A stretch of 64,000 nt of DNA from Ewingella americana (GTDB taxonomy: Bacteria; Pseudomonadota; Gammaproteobacteria; Enterobacterales; Enterobacteriaceae): the NCBI RefSeq assembly GCF_006438725.1, contig NZ_RCZD01000001.1, forward strand, positions 558,001 to 622,000, in the 5' to 3' direction. Below, one piece after another: positions 33,499 to 43,312 of the stretch. Under the pieces are notes generated by a model. The model had not been told where the DNA came from, searched no databases, and worked only from the letters and a program-made list of their open reading frames with translations. The number at the start of each line of letters is the position of its first letter. Position 1 is the stretch's first letter. The position numbers were made by a program, and so were the translations under genes.

Positions 33499-34512
33499 TT
33501 GATCGATTTACGCAGTGATACCGTAACGCGCCCGAGTGCGGCAATGCGTCAGGCAATGGCCTGTGCTGAAGTCGGCGATGATGTTTACGGTGATGACCCG
33601 ACCGTCAACGCTTTACAGGAGATGGCCGCTACGCTTACCGGTAAAGAAGCCGCGCTGTTTTTACCCACCGGCACCCAGGCCAATCTGGTGGCGCTGCTGA
33701 CTCACTGTCAGCGCGGCGAAGAGTATATTGTTGGCCAGAAAGCGCACAACTATATGTATGAAGCAGGGGGTGCCGCCGTGCTCGGCAGCATTCAGCCGCA
33801 GCCGCTGGACATGGACGCCGACGGGTCAATCCCTCTGGATAAAGTCGCAGCTGCCATCAAACCGGACGACATTCACTTCGCTCGCACCCGTCTGCTCAGT
33901 CTGGAAAATACCCACAGCGGTAAAGTCCTGCCTTTGGATTATCTGCAAAAAGCCTTCGCCTTCACCCGTGAAAAAGGTCTGGCGCTGCACATTGATGGCG
34001 CGCGTATCATGAACGCTGCCGTCGCGCTGAATGTGCCGCTGAGCGATATCACCCAATACTGTGACTCCCTGACTATCTGCCTGTCAAAAGGGCTGGGTAC
34101 GCCGGTCGGTTCTCTGCTGTGCGGCAGCAAAGAGTATATCCACCGCGCGAACCGCTGGCGGAAAATGACCGGTGGCGGTATGCGTCAGGCGGGCATTCTC
34201 GCGGCAGCAGGCATCTATGCGCTGGAAAATAACGTCGCACGTCTGCAGGAAGACCACGACAACGCACGCTGGCTGGAACAGCAGTTACGCAATATTGGTG
34301 TGGAAATCGCCGAGCCGGGCGCGCAGACTAACATTTTGTATATCAGGCAAGATGCTGATCTCGCTGCTAAAATGGGGCCGTGGATGCGTGAGCGAGGCGT
34401 CCTTATCAGCGCCGGTCCGCTTACCCGCGTCATTACACATATCGACATCAGCCGCACTGACCTGCAGAAAGTGGTGTCGTTGTGGCAGGACTTCCTGCAC
34501 CATCACGCCTGA
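33499..34512 (+). CDS. ltaE: low-specificity L-threonine aldolase
   Basis: A 337-residue PLP enzyme of fold type I that cleaves L-threonine and L-allo-threonine to glycine and acetaldehyde. The PLP lysine lies in CLSKGLGTPVGSLL. Other landmarks are LRSDTVTRPS at the start, VGDDVYGDDPTV, FLPTGTQANLVAL and HIDGARIMNAAV. The start is TTG at 33499, with AAGGAA eight bases before it. No ATG is available near the conserved N-terminus MIDLRSDTV, so the non-ATG start is well supported. It sits between poxB and ybjT as in E. coli. Confidence 0.96.
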   Translation: MIDLRSDTVTRPSAAMRQAMACAEVGDDVYGDDPTVNALQEMAATLTGKEAALFLPTGTQANLVALLTHCQRGEEYIVGQKAHNYMYEAGGAAVLGSIQPQPLDMDADGSIPLDKVAAAIKPDDIHFARTRLLSLENTHSGKVLPLDYLQKAFAFTREKGLALHIDGARIMNAAVALNVPLSDITQYCDSLTICLSKGLGTPVGSLLCGSKEYIHRANRWRKMTGGGMRQAGILAAAGIYALENNVARLQEDHDNARWLEQQLRNIGVEIAEPGAQTNILYIRQDADLAAKMGPWMRERGVLISAGPLTRVITHIDISRTDLQKVVSLWQDFLHHHA

Positions 34513-34600
34513 CAAGAGTTCTGGCGGCACACTTCGGCAGCTAAATACGCCCCGATGTGCCGCTGGTTTCCACTTCTTTCCCCCTCAATGAGCAAAATGG

Positions 34601-36058
34601 ATGATGCCTGCTTCAACACGTAACGGACGGGTAGTGGTGCTCGGTGCCAGCGGTTATGTTGGCCAACACCTGACGTCTCATTTAAGCCAACAGGGCTTTC
34701 AGGTTACCGCTGCCGCCCGCCGTCTCGACTGGCTGCAACAGCAAAAGTGGCCCAATGTGCGCTGCTGCTTTGCAGATGTTTATCAGACTAAAAGCCTGAA
34801 AGAGGCCTTCGAAGGCGCCGAGGTTCTGGTCTATCTGGTTCATGCCATGGCAGAAGAAGATGACTTGCTGGAAAAAGAGCGTCAGGCGGCGCAAAACACA
34901 TTGCTGGCGCTGAAAGGCTCCACCATCAGGCACATCGTTTATCTTGGTGCCATGCAACCTCATGAGAGCCAATCGGCACATCTGCAAGCCCGAAAACTGA
35001 CGGGTGATTTACTGCGGATGGGCGATATTCCGGTCACCGAACTGCGTGCAGGTATTGTGATTGGTGCCGGCTCGGCCGCTTTCGAAGTCATGCGCGACAT
35101 GGTGTACAACCTCGCCATCCTCACGCCACCACGCTGGGTGCGTTCCAAATCGTCGCCGCTGGCGCTCGAAAACCTGCTGACCTATCTCAGCGGCCTGATC
35201 GCCCTGCCTGCTGAATCGCACCGGCAGTTTGACGCGGCAGGACCGGAGTACATCAGCTATCAGACCCTGTTCGAACGCTTTATCGCCATCAGCGGAAAAC
35301 GCCGCTGGCTGGTGCCTGTTCCGCTGCCAACGGCGATGATTTCAGTCTATTTCCTCAGCCTGATCACCTCGGTGCCAACGCCGCTGGCCAAGGCGCTGAT
35401 TCAGGGACTGAACCATGATTTACCGACTGACAGCGCCGCATTGGAAGCCTTAATCCCGCAGGAGCTGATTCCGGTTGAAGAGGCTATCCGCCGAACGCTG
35501 GCGAAAGAAGAACAGCAGGTTCTCGACTCGTCTGACTGGCACTACGACGCCGATGCCCGCGCGCGTTGGCGGCCAGGCTACGGTTATTACCCGAAACAAG
35601 CCGGTTTTACCCTTGAAACCTCAGCCTCTAAAACCGCGTTGTGGCAGATCGTGCAGCAACTGGGGGGGAAAGAGGGCTATTTTTACGCGAATGCGCTCTG
35701 GAAGTTGCGCGCACGGATAGATGACCTGATCGGCGGGCGCGTGGTCTATGGGCGACCGCCGCGGGACTCGTTAAAAATTGGCGATAAAATTGACGGATGG
35801 AAAGTGATTGGTCTGAAACCGCAACGGGAACTGTCGCTGCTTTTCGGCATGAAAGCGCCAGGGCTGGGCCGTCTGACGTTCACCATCACCGACCACGGTG
35901 AAAGCCGCAGTATCGATGTTCGCGCATGGTGGCATCCGGCCGGTTTCAGCGGTTTGCTATACTGGTTCAGCATGATGCCTGCGCATCAGTTTATTTTTCG
36001 CGGCATGGCTAAACGTATCGCGAGCCTGGCACGGCAAAAAGACCGCTGCGGCCGCTGA
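34601..36058 (+). CDS. ybjT: NAD(P)-binding SDR-family protein with DUF2867 domain, YbjT
   Basis: A 485-residue protein with an N-terminal atypical short-chain dehydrogenase domain (nucleotide motif [13 protein letters not shown] near residues 11-24). The C-terminal DUF2867 region (from about residue 330, with [13 protein letters not shown] and [10 protein letters not shown]) ends in a hydrophobic segment near [16 protein letters not shown]. The substrate is unknown. It follows ltaE and precedes ybjS, another extended SDR protein, in the conserved ltaE-ybjT-ybjS order. Two tandem ATGs at 34601 and 34604 are equally possible starts. Confidence 0.9.
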   Translation: MMPASTRNGRVVVLGASGYVGQHLTSHLSQQGFQVTAAARRLDWLQQQKWPNVRCCFADVYQTKSLKEAFEGAEVLVYLVHAMAEEDDLLEKERQAAQNTLLALKGSTIRHIVYLGAMQPHESQSAHLQARKLTGDLLRMGDIPVTELRAGIVIGAGSAAFEVMRDMVYNLAILTPPRWVRSKSSPLALENLLTYLSGLIALPAESHRQFDAAGPEYISYQTLFERFIAISGKRRWLVPVPLPTAMISVYFLSLITSVPTPLAKALIQGLNHDLPTDSAALEALIPQELIPVEEAIRRTLAKEEQQVLDSSDWHYDADARARWRPGYGYYPKQAGFTLETSASKTALWQIVQQLGGKEGYFYANALWKLRARIDDLIGGRVVYGRPPRDSLKIGDKIDGWKVIGLKPQRELSLLFGMKAPGLGRLTFTITDHGESRSIDVRAWWHPAGFSGLLYWFSMMPAHQFIFRGMAKRIASLARQKDRCGR

Positions 36059-36215
36059 TAGCGGCTCATTTAGCGCGCAGTCGCACAGTTTCAGACAAGC
36101 AGACATACCTTACCCATTGCAACCCGCACAATTTCACGAAAGAATGGCATCCTTCTTGCTGAGGGGTGTCAGGCAGACCGTCAGCCCCAAAAAAAGCCTT
36201 GGAATTGATCTACTA

Positions 36216-37250
36216 ATGAAGGTACTTGTTACTGGCGCCAGCAGCGGTTTAGGCCGCAACGCGGTGGAATTTCTGCTCAATAAAGGCATCAAAGTCAGGG
36301 CGACGGGCCGTAATGCCGCCATGGGACCCCTGTTGCAGAAAATGGGTGCTGAATTTATTCACGCCGATCTCACCACGCTGGTTTCCGCCCAGGCGAAAGC
36401 CCTGCTGGCCGATATCGATACGCTGTGGCACTGCTCCGGGATGATTGCCCCGTGGGGCAATGAACAGGAGTTCGAACTGGCTAACGTACGCGCTACCCGG
36501 CGGCTGGGTGAGTGGGCTACGGCGTATGGCGTCGGAAACTTTGTGCATATGTCCTCTCCGGCGGTTTACTTCGATTTCCATCACCATCGCAATATCAAAG
36601 AAGATTTCCGCCCACATCGCTATGCCAACTCGTTTGCCCGCAGCAAGGCGGCGGCTGAACAGGTGATAAGCACGCTGGCGCTGTCAAATCCGCAAACTCA
36701 GTTCACGATCCTGCGCCCTCAGGGGGTATTTGGCCCGCATGACAACGTTCTGTTGCCACGCCTGCTGCAGATGCTGAAATACAGTGGAACGCTGATGATG
36801 CCGCGCGGTGGTGAGGCACTGGTGGACATGACTTATGTAGAAAATGTGGTGCAGGCCATGTGGCTGGCATCCCAGGCGCCGATCACCGAGTTGGGGCGTG
36901 CCTTCAATATTACCAACCAGCAACCCCGCCCGCTACGCACACTGGTGCAGCTCCTGATGGATGCGCTGGAGATGAAGTACCGCATCCGTTCGGTGCCCTA
37001 TCCTTTGTTAGACATGATGGCGCGCGGCATGGAGAAAATCAGCAAAAGCTCTCACAAAGAGCCGGTGCTGACCCACTACAGTGTCGCAAAACTTAACTTC
37101 GATTTAACCCTCGATACCCAACGTGCACAGGATGAACTGGGCTACCGCCCATTGGTGTCGCTCGATCAGGGCATCATCCGCACCGCCAATTGGCTACGCG
37201 ACCACGGCCGCCTGCAAGGCCTGCACGGCGTCGGGCCACATCGCGACTGA
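36216..37250 (+). CDS. ybjS: NAD-dependent epimerase/dehydratase-like protein YbjS
   Basis: A 344-residue extended SDR protein related to 3-beta-hydroxysteroid dehydrogenase/isomerases. The N-terminal Rossmann motif is [16 protein letters not shown] conserved [12 protein letters not shown] serine segment and a [13 protein letters not shown] segment fit the catalytic Ser/Tyr-Lys region. The natural substrate is unknown. I chose the ATG at 36216 because the nucleotide-binding strand must start there; the longer reading from 36117 adds 33 residues with no family resemblance. It is convergent with amiD, 8 bases away, and no clear terminator separates them. Confidence 0.9.
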   Translation: MKVLVTGASSGLGRNAVEFLLNKGIKVRATGRNAAMGPLLQKMGAEFIHADLTTLVSAQAKALLADIDTLWHCSGMIAPWGNEQEFELANVRATRRLGEWATAYGVGNFVHMSSPAVYFDFHHHRNIKEDFRPHRYANSFARSKAAAEQVISTLALSNPQTQFTILRPQGVFGPHDNVLLPRLLQMLKYSGTLMMPRGGEALVDMTYVENVVQAMWLASQAPITELGRAFNITNQQPRPLRTLVQLLMDALEMKYRIRSVPYPLLDMMARGMEKISKSSHKEPVLTHYSVAKLNFDLTLDTQRAQDELGYRPLVSLDQGIIRTANWLRDHGRLQGLHGVGPHRD

Positions 37251-37258
37251 CCCCCTTC

Positions 37259-38104
37259 TCAGTTCCTGTCCGGGTATTGCTGTAACAGCGCGCTGACGAT
37301 GGCGTCGGTTTCAGCATCGGCTTCACCACGATAATCCCGGGGTCTGAAATGCATCTGGAACGCAGCAATCACGCGGCGTTGCTGGCTGGCCGTCATGTTG
37401 TCGGCCAGTGGATAACCGTACTGCCCCAGTTTAGCCAAAAGAGTCGAGGTATCCACCGTCTGATGCGGGTCGCGTCCGGCCAGGTTTACCTGTACCCGAT
37501 GTGCATCTGGCCATGCGCCAATGCCGCGCTTCGCCATTTCCTGCCAGGGAAAGAGCGGCCCCGGATCGTCCTTGCGTTGCGGCGCGATATCGCTATGCCC
37601 GACGACATTGCGCGGCTCAATCTGATAGCGTGCGATGATCTGTTGGCTCAGCGATGCCAGCAGGTCAATTTGCGCCGGCGGGAACGGATAGAAACGTTTG
37701 CCGAGCAAATGCTTGCTATAACCCTTATTTTCCAGCTCGATACCGATTGAAGTGTCATTCAGATTATTACGCCCGCGCCAGCCGCTGGCACCGGCGTGCC
37801 ATGCCCTTTCTGACTCAGGGACCAGTTGCCAGGCCACCGGTTTACCCTCTTCCACCGGCGGGCTGGCTGGGATCAGATAATGCGCACTGACATGTTCATC
37901 GGTAAGCGTGTTTAATGCGTTGCTGAAATCTTCGGCGGTGTAGTGAATCACCAAAAAACGCACGCGCGGGTCAGCACCCTGTGCCTGACGCTGACTTTCC
38001 AGCCGGTAGGGAAGAGCATTTCCTGCCGGCGGCGATGACTGGCAACCCGCCAGCATCAGTATCCCAGTCAACACCGCGCACATGGCGTGAAGTCGCCGTC
38101 TCAT
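37259..38104 (-). CDS. amiD: N-acetylmuramoyl-L-alanine amidase AmiD (lipoprotein)
   Basis: A 281-residue outer-membrane lipoprotein that cleaves the MurNAc-L-Ala bond in intact peptidoglycan and anhydro-muropeptides. The lipobox LAGC ends the signal peptide at about residue 21. The amidase_2 zinc site is visible (VIHYTAED histidine, AWHAG, VVGHSDIAPQRKDDPG). A C-terminal peptidoglycan-binding-like region follows (LLAKLGQYGYPL...). The ATG at 38104 is preferred to a TTG two codons upstream. The ybjQ gene that lies near amiD in E. coli is absent here. Confidence 0.94.
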   Translation of the reverse strand: MRRRLHAMCAVLTGILMLAGCQSSPPAGNALPYRLESQRQAQGADPRVRFLVIHYTAEDFSNALNTLTDEHVSAHYLIPASPPVEEGKPVAWQLVPESERAWHAGASGWRGRNNLNDTSIGIELENKGYSKHLLGKRFYPFPPAQIDLLASLSQQIIARYQIEPRNVVGHSDIAPQRKDDPGPLFPWQEMAKRGIGAWPDAHRVQVNLAGRDPHQTVDTSTLLAKLGQYGYPLADNMTASQQRRVIAAFQMHFRPRDYRGEADAETDAIVSALLQQYPDRN

Positions 38105-38313
38105 AGCCAAAGTAATTGAGTTGAAAATTGCATAAGTATTCCTTATCAGTGGTCATCCATTAGAAAAGCTTGCCCCGAATGACCTGGCAGCCAGTATAGC
38201 GCAGGCCATTGCGCCTGATTTCGCAGCGCACCATGCAGCAATTCAAATCGGTTTTATACTGTATGATAAAGAAAGTCATGGTGAAAACGTTCAATCTTTC
38301 AGTAAGGAAAACG

Positions 38314-38889
38314 ATGAAATATAAAACACTTGCCGCCGCGATCCCTCTGGTGCTGACTCTGAGCGCTTGTACTACAGTCGATCCCGTATTTAAGGACATT
38401 GGCACGCGGTCCGCACCATGCGTTGACGGCGGCCCGGACACTGTAGCGCAGAAATTTTACGACCTGCGAATTCAGAAAGGCGGCATGGGCATGCCCAATA
38501 GCAGTCAGCTGGCAGAATACCGCCCTTACCTGAGCACCGGCTTGTATAATGAGCTAATTAAAGCGCAGTCAGGGCATAAAGTAGATATTGCCGCCACCCC
38601 GAATGAAAAATCGGGCGCCCGCGATGGCGATGTGTTCTCAAGCCTGTTTGACGGCCCGACGTCAGCCACTGTAGACAGCGCCTCCACCATTCCGAACACA
38701 GATGCCCGTAACATCCCTCTACGCGTTACAATGTCGCGTGAAAAAGATAACGCCGCGAAATCCACCTGGAAAGACGAAGTGTTAATGGTACGTGAAGGCC
38801 AGTGCTGGGCCGTTGACGATGTGCGCTACATGGCTAACCTCGACTTCGCCTCCAGCGGCTCTCTGCGTCAGGTTTTGGAAAATCAGTAA
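38314..38889 (+). CDS. ybjP: lipoprotein YbjP
   Basis: A 191-residue predicted lipoprotein with signal peptide and lipobox LSAC (Cys 19), then TTVDPVFKDIGTRSAPC. It matches E. coli YbjP in spaced blocks (GTRSxPCVxGGPD, ASTIPNTDARNIPLRV, EVLMVREGQCWAVDDVRY). The function is unknown. The start at 38314 is fixed by the leader and by TAAGGAAA six bases upstream; in-frame codons further upstream are not credible. It stands alone just before artP, as in E. coli. Confidence 0.9.
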   Translation: MKYKTLAAAIPLVLTLSACTTVDPVFKDIGTRSAPCVDGGPDTVAQKFYDLRIQKGGMGMPNSSQLAEYRPYLSTGLYNELIKAQSGHKVDIAATPNEKSGARDGDVFSSLFDGPTSATVDSASTIPNTDARNIPLRVTMSREKDNAAKSTWKDEVLMVREGQCWAVDDVRYMANLDFASSGSLRQVLENQ

Positions 38890-38900
38890 GTTTGCATAAC

Positions 38901-38933
38901 GTCAGTCGGGCCCGCGTGAGCGGGGCCTGACTT
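38901..38933 (+). terminator. hairpin after ybjP, likely terminator
   Basis: GTCAG...GGCCCGC pairs with GCGGGGCC...TGAC around a GTGA loop with one mismatch, followed by only TTTC. It probably ends ybjP. Confidence 0.5.
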
Positions 38934-39079
38934 TCGCTGCGTTAACCGAACTGCAACAATATCTTGTGCTATCCTTTAGGGCTTACACCCCTCATTCATA
39001 AATTTTAACCCGCGATCGTTGCATAACTATGCTACGGAAGTTACCATCTGCGGCATCAATGGCTATTCACTATTTGCGC

Positions 39080-39808
39080 ATGAGTATTCAACTTAATAGC
39101 ATCAACTGCTTCTACGGCGCGCATCAGGCGCTGTTCGACATTCAGCTCGACTGCCCTGCCGGAGAAACACTCGTGTTGCTCGGGCCAAGCGGTGCGGGGA
39201 AAAGTTCTCTTCTGCGGGTGTTAAACCTGCTGGAAATGCCGCGTTCGGGCACCTTGCAGATAGCCGGGAACACCTTCGACTTTACTAAGAAACCTGACGA
39301 AAAAGCGGTGCGTGAACTGCGCCAAAACGTCGGCATGGTATTTCAGCAATACAACTTATGGCCGCACCGCACGGTGCTCGACAATCTCCTTGAAGCGCCC
39401 TGCCGTGTGCTGGGCCTGAGTAAAGATGTTGCCATGAAGCGTGCTGAAAAACTGCTCTCCCGCCTGCGTCTGACAGATTATGCCACCCGCTTCCCGCTGC
39501 ATCTTTCCGGTGGCCAACAGCAACGCGTGGCCATTGCCCGTGCGCTGATGATGGAACCACAGGTGCTGCTGTTTGACGAACCGACCGCCGCGCTGGACCC
39601 GGAAATCACCGCCCAGATCGTCAGCATCATTCGCGAACTGGCTGGCACCGGCATTACTCAGGTCATCGTGACCCACGAAGTGGAAGTGGCGCGTAAAACC
39701 GCCAGCCGCGTGGTGTACATGGAAAACGGTCGCATCATTGAACAGGGCGATGCCACCTGCTTTACCCAGCCGCAAACCAAAGAGTTTGCCAGCTATCTGT
39801 CTCATTGA
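39080..39808 (+). CDS. artP: arginine ABC transporter ATP-binding protein ArtP
   Basis: A 242-residue ATPase of the periplasmic-binding-protein-dependent arginine importer. It has Walker [10 protein letters not shown], the Q-loop in [10 protein letters not shown], signature LSGGQQQR and Walker [13 protein letters not shown]. The start at 39080 ([18 protein letters not shown]) gives the E. coli length; upstream in-frame residues lack homology. It is first in the artPIQM operon. ArgR control is known in E. coli, but no full ARG box pair could be read upstream. Confidence 0.97.
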   Translation: MSIQLNSINCFYGAHQALFDIQLDCPAGETLVLLGPSGAGKSSLLRVLNLLEMPRSGTLQIAGNTFDFTKKPDEKAVRELRQNVGMVFQQYNLWPHRTVLDNLLEAPCRVLGLSKDVAMKRAEKLLSRLRLTDYATRFPLHLSGGQQQRVAIARALMMEPQVLLFDEPTAALDPEITAQIVSIIRELAGTGITQVIVTHEVEVARKTASRVVYMENGRIIEQGDATCFTQPQTKEFASYLSH

Positions 39809-39837
39809 TCTCATTGATGGTTAATACGGAGTTTGCG

Positions 39838-40569
39838 ATGAAAAAATTATTAATTGCTGCTGTTCTGGCAAGCGTCAGTTTATCCGCCAGCGCGGCTGAC
39901 ACTATCCGTTTCGCGATGGAAGCCTCTTATCCTCCGTTCGAATTCATGGATTCCACGAATAAAATGCAGGGCTTTGATGTCGATCTGGCTAACGCCATGT
40001 GTAAACAGATGCAGGCAGACTGCACCTTTACCAACCAAGCCTTCGACAGCCTGATCCCAAGCCTGAAATTCCGTCGTTTTGACGCGGTCATTTCCGGCAT
40101 GGACATCACCGAAGATCGTCAGAAACAAGTGGCCTTCACCGATGCTTACTACGATAACTCCGCCATTTTCATCGCTGAGAAAGGCAAATTTGCCGACCTC
40201 GCCGCGCTAAAAGGCAAACGTGTCGGGATGCAGAACGGTTCAACCCACCAGAAATTCCTGATGGAAAAACACCCGGAAATCACTGCCGTGCCTTACGACA
40301 GCTATCAGAATGCCGTGTTGGATCTGAAAAATGGCCGTCTTGACGCCGTGTTCGGTGACACCGCCGTCGTTAACGAGTGGTTGAAGCAGAATCCCAATCT
40401 CGCTGCGGTTGGCGACAAAATCACCGATAAAACCTACTTCGGCACCGGTCTCGGCATCGCTGTTCGCCTGAACAATACTGAACTGTTGACTAAAATGAAT
40501 GCAGCCCTGGCGAAAGTGAAGCAAGACGGCACTTACCAGACCCTGTATTCAAAATGGTTCCAGCAATAA
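39838..40569 (+). CDS. artI: arginine ABC transporter periplasmic binding protein ArtI
   Basis: A 243-residue periplasmic solute receptor. The signal peptide (MKKLLIAAVLASVSLSASA) is followed by ADTIRFAMEASYPPFEF, the usual start of the amino-acid-binding fold. GGAG lies eight bases before the ATG at 39838. It is the only binding protein in this operon. E. coli has a second, ArtJ, at the operon end. The gene could therefore be called artI or artJ; its position after artP favours artI. Confidence 0.94.
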   Translation: MKKLLIAAVLASVSLSASAADTIRFAMEASYPPFEFMDSTNKMQGFDVDLANAMCKQMQADCTFTNQAFDSLIPSLKFRRFDAVISGMDITEDRQKQVAFTDAYYDNSAIFIAEKGKFADLAALKGKRVGMQNGSTHQKFLMEKHPEITAVPYDSYQNAVLDLKNGRLDAVFGDTAVVNEWLKQNPNLAAVGDKITDKTYFGTGLGIAVRLNNTELLTKMNAALAKVKQDGTYQTLYSKWFQQ

Positions 40570-40581
40570 GTTTTGCAATCA

Positions 40582-41298
40582 ATGAATGAACTCCAACCTT
40601 TAGCCAGCGCCGCCGGGATGACCGTCGGCCTTGCCCTTTGTGCATTGATCCTCGGCCTGTTTCTGGCGATGATTTTTGCCGTTTGGGAATCCGCACCCTG
40701 GAAACCACTCAGTTGGCTGGGTACCGCCTGGGTCACTGTCCTGCGCGGCTTGCCGGAAATTCTGGTGGTGCTGTTTATCTATTTTGGCTCATCACAATTG
40801 CTGGTAGTACTGGCCGATGGCTTCAACATCAATTTCGGCCTGTTCCAACTGCCGGTAAAACTGCCTATCGATAACTTCGAAGTCAGCCCATTTGTCTGTG
40901 GGGTGATCGCGCTGTCACTGCTTTATTCTGCCTACGCGTCACAGACGCTGCGCGGCGCACTAAAAGCCGTACCGCAAGGCCAGTGGGAGTCAGGTCAAGT
41001 ATTGGGCATGAAAAAAGCGGCGATTTTCTTTCGTCTGATCATGCCGCAGATGTGGCGCCATGCCCTGCCGGGCCTGAGTAATCAGTGGCTGGTATTACTT
41101 AAAGATACTGCACTGGTGTCACTGATCAGCGTCAATGATCTGATGTTACAAACCAAGAGCATCGCCACCCGGACTCAGGAGCCATTCACCTGGTACATGA
41201 TTGCCGGTGGCATTTATCTGATCGTTACCCTGTTCAGCCAGTTTGTTATCAAACGCATCGAACTCCGTACCACCCGCTTTGAACGGAGTGCTTCCTGA
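40582..41298 (+). CDS. artQ: arginine ABC transporter permease ArtQ
   Basis: A 238-residue inner-membrane permease with about five hydrophobic segments and the EAA loop ([19 protein letters not shown]). The ATG at 40582 ([18 protein letters not shown]) matches the E. coli length; a TTG three codons upstream is less likely. It starts 12 bases after artI and its stop overlaps the artM start by one base (TGATG). Confidence 0.96.
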   Translation: MNELQPLASAAGMTVGLALCALILGLFLAMIFAVWESAPWKPLSWLGTAWVTVLRGLPEILVVLFIYFGSSQLLVVLADGFNINFGLFQLPVKLPIDNFEVSPFVCGVIALSLLYSAYASQTLRGALKAVPQGQWESGQVLGMKKAAIFFRLIMPQMWRHALPGLSNQWLVLLKDTALVSLISVNDLMLQTKSIATRTQEPFTWYMIAGGIYLIVTLFSQFVIKRIELRTTRFERSAS

Positions 41299-41966
41299 TG
41301 TGGGATTACTTACCTGAAGTCATGAAAGGGCTGCACACCAGCCTGACCCTGACCGCTGCGGCGCTGGTCGTTGCCCTCTTGTTGGCGCTGATGTTCACCG
41401 TCGTGCTGACGCTGAAACTGCCGGTGGTGAGCCAGATAGTGAAGGGTTACATCACGCTGTTTACCGGTACACCGCTGCTGGTGCAAATTTTTCTGCTCTA
41501 CTACGGCCCTGGGCAGTTTCCCTCCATTCGGGAGATCCCATGGTTATGGGAAGTGCTGTCGCAGCCGTGGCTCTGCGCGATGTTTGCGCTGGCGCTAAAC
41601 AGTGCTGCGTACACCACGCAACTGTTTGCGGGTGCGATGCGGGCCATTCCGTCGGGCCAGTGGCAGTCGTGTGAAGCGCTTGGGATGTCAAAAAAACAGT
41701 CGCTGCGCATCCTGTTGCCTTTCGCCTTCAAGCGCGCACTGTCGTCCTATTCCAATGAAGTGGTGCTGGTATTTAAAAGTACCTCGCTGGCCTACACCAT
41801 CACGCTGATGGATGTCATGGGCCACAGCCAGTTGATGTATGGTCGTACCTACGACGTCATGGTGTTTGGGGCCGCTGGGGTCGTTTACCTCTGCGTCAAC
41901 GGCCTGCTGACGCTGATGATGCGCCTGATTGAACGCCGTGCACTGGCCTTCGAACGCCGCAACTGA
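41298..41966 (+). CDS. artM: arginine ABC transporter permease ArtM
   Basis: A 222-residue second permease of the importer, pairing with ArtQ. The EAA loop is visible (MRAIPSGQWQSCEALGMSKKQ). Its ATG overlaps the artQ stop by one base, implying translational coupling. It is the last gene of the operon here: a strong terminator follows 27 bases downstream, and no artJ is present. Confidence 0.96.
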   Translation: MWDYLPEVMKGLHTSLTLTAAALVVALLLALMFTVVLTLKLPVVSQIVKGYITLFTGTPLLVQIFLLYYGPGQFPSIREIPWLWEVLSQPWLCAMFALALNSAAYTTQLFAGAMRAIPSGQWQSCEALGMSKKQSLRILLPFAFKRALSSYSNEVVLVFKSTSLAYTITLMDVMGHSQLMYGRTYDVMVFGAAGVVYLCVNGLLTLMMRLIERRALAFERRN

Positions 41967-41993
41967 GCCATTGTCTTTAAAGACGCTAAGCTG

Positions 41994-42021
41994 AAAAGGC
42001 GACCTTCGGGTCGTCTTTTTT
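41994..42021 (+). terminator. intrinsic terminator of artPIQM
   Basis: AAAAGGCGACC pairs with GGTCGTCTTTT around a TTCG tetraloop, followed by T-rich sequence. Confidence 0.92.
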
Positions 42022-42054
42022 ATGCGCGGGAAAAAGTATTTTCCACACAAAACT

Positions 42055-42147
42055 TGCGAGACATCTCGCATCCCTGCAACAACGCATTCAATTTTCATAA
42101 AAATAGAGATACACGTCACATAAAAACAGGTAAAAGGCTCATAGAAT
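42055..42147 (+). promoter_or_regulatory. cdd promoter with two CRP-type boxes and CytR-like half-sites
   Basis: The upstream box TGCGA-N6-TCGCA (42055-42070) and the downstream box AGAGA-N6-TCACA (42105-42120) are centred exactly 50 bases apart. TAGAAT (42142-42147) is a good -10 whose start near 42154 places the boxes at about -91.5 and -41.5. The same spacing is known for E. coli cdd. Between them TGCAAC and CGCATT (42075-42088) resemble an inverted CytR operator. Confidence 0.7.
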
Positions 42148-42179
42148 GATTTCCCGTAAATCCTGAAGGATCACACCTC

Positions 42180-43064
42180 ATGCATTCCCGTTTCTCTGAC
42201 GCATTCGCCACACTGCCCGCCGCTCTTCAGACCGCACTCGAACCGTTACTCCGCCGTGACGATTTCCCGGCTATGCTGACCGCCGCGCAGGTTGCCGACG
42301 TCCGTGCGCAAACCGGTTTGGATGATGATGCACTGGCATTTGCATTGCTACCGCTCGCCGCTGCCTGTTCCATTACGCCAATTTCGCATTTCCACGTCGG
42401 TGCCGTCGCCCGTGGGGTTTCAGGGAATCTTTACTTCGGCGCTAACATGGAGTTCAGCGGCGCATCCATGCAACAAACCGTGCATGCTGAACAGTCCGCC
42501 GTAACTCACGCCTGGTTGCGCGGCGAAGCCAAACTGGCTTCCATCACCGTCAACTACACGCCGTGCGGCCACTGTCGCCAGTTTATGAATGAACTCAACA
42601 GCGGTACTGAGCTGAATATTCATCTGCCGGACCGCGACGTCGCGACACTTGGCGACTACCTGCCCTACTCCTTCGGCCCGAAAGATCTGGATATCGCCAC
42701 GCTGCTAATGGATAAGGTCGACCACGGTTACACCCTGACAGAGACTGATGCCCTGACCCAGCAGGCGTTGCAGGCCTGCAACCAGAGCCATGCGCCTTAC
42801 AGTCAGTCGCACAGTGGTATCGCACTGGAAACCCACAGCGGCAAAATATTTGCCGGGCGCTATGCTGAAAACGCCGCTTTCAACCCAAGCCTGCCGCCGT
42901 TACAGGGCGCGCTTATCCTGCTGAATCTTTCCGGCGAAGACTGCCTGAAAGTGCGCCGCGCAGTGTTGATTGAACGCTCACAACCGCTGGTCAGCCAGCG
43001 CGATGCCACCCGTTCAACGCTGGCCGCGCTGGGTTGCAATGAACTTACTGCCCTGACATTGTAA
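42180..43064 (+). CDS. cdd: cytidine deaminase
   Basis: A 294-residue homodimeric zinc enzyme that deaminates cytidine and deoxycytidine in pyrimidine salvage. It is the long enterobacterial form with a second, non-catalytic CDA-like domain. Catalytic residues are visible in HAEQSAV (His and Glu) and PCGHCRQF (two zinc cysteines). The ATG at 42180 is preceded by GAAGGA. The promoter shows CRP/CytR architecture. This gene begins a block that in E. coli lies far from art, so a rearrangement junction falls just upstream. Confidence 0.97.
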   Translation: MHSRFSDAFATLPAALQTALEPLLRRDDFPAMLTAAQVADVRAQTGLDDDALAFALLPLAAACSITPISHFHVGAVARGVSGNLYFGANMEFSGASMQQTVHAEQSAVTHAWLRGEAKLASITVNYTPCGHCRQFMNELNSGTELNIHLPDRDVATLGDYLPYSFGPKDLDIATLLMDKVDHGYTLTETDALTQQALQACNQSHAPYSQSHSGIALETHSGKIFAGRYAENAAFNPSLPPLQGALILLNLSGEDCLKVRRAVLIERSQPLVSQRDATRSTLAALGCNELTALTL

Positions 43065-43078
43065 TTTCCCGCTAAACA

Positions 43079-43114
43079 CATTGACGGGGGCTTCTTCGCC
43101 GCTGCCCGTCAATG
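43079..43114 (+). other. hairpin after cdd
   Basis: A perfect 10 bp stem (CATTGACGGG / CCCGTCAATG) with a 16-base loop begins 15 bases after the cdd stop. It lacks a T-run, so it may stabilise the 3' end or terminate with Rho. Confidence 0.5.
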
Positions 43115-43312
43115 CACCCTGATTTGAAATCCTCCGTTGCCATTGTTACCCTTCCCTGCAGAAACTCGATACAAATCACAAATTCCCGGCCTTTCGTCAT
43201 AGACTGATAACAAATACTGTACATATTTACTTAATCTCTTAGGATCAGCTTCCTAACATAGTGAATACTAAGAAATCAGCCACCCGCTCCGAGAGCCTGA
43301 AGAGTAAAATCA

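Noticed and set aside
34524-34563. Terminator after ltaE (GCGGCACA / TGTGCCGC)
   Set aside because: The loop is over 20 bases and there is no T-run; ltaE and ybjT may be co-transcribed.
38890-39079. ArgR (ARG) boxes upstream of artP
   Set aside because: Only loose ATTCA-like fragments; no pair of 18-base boxes with 3-base spacing could be read.
43079-43114. Intrinsic terminator of cdd
   Set aside because: The stem is good but no T-run follows; kept only as a hairpin.
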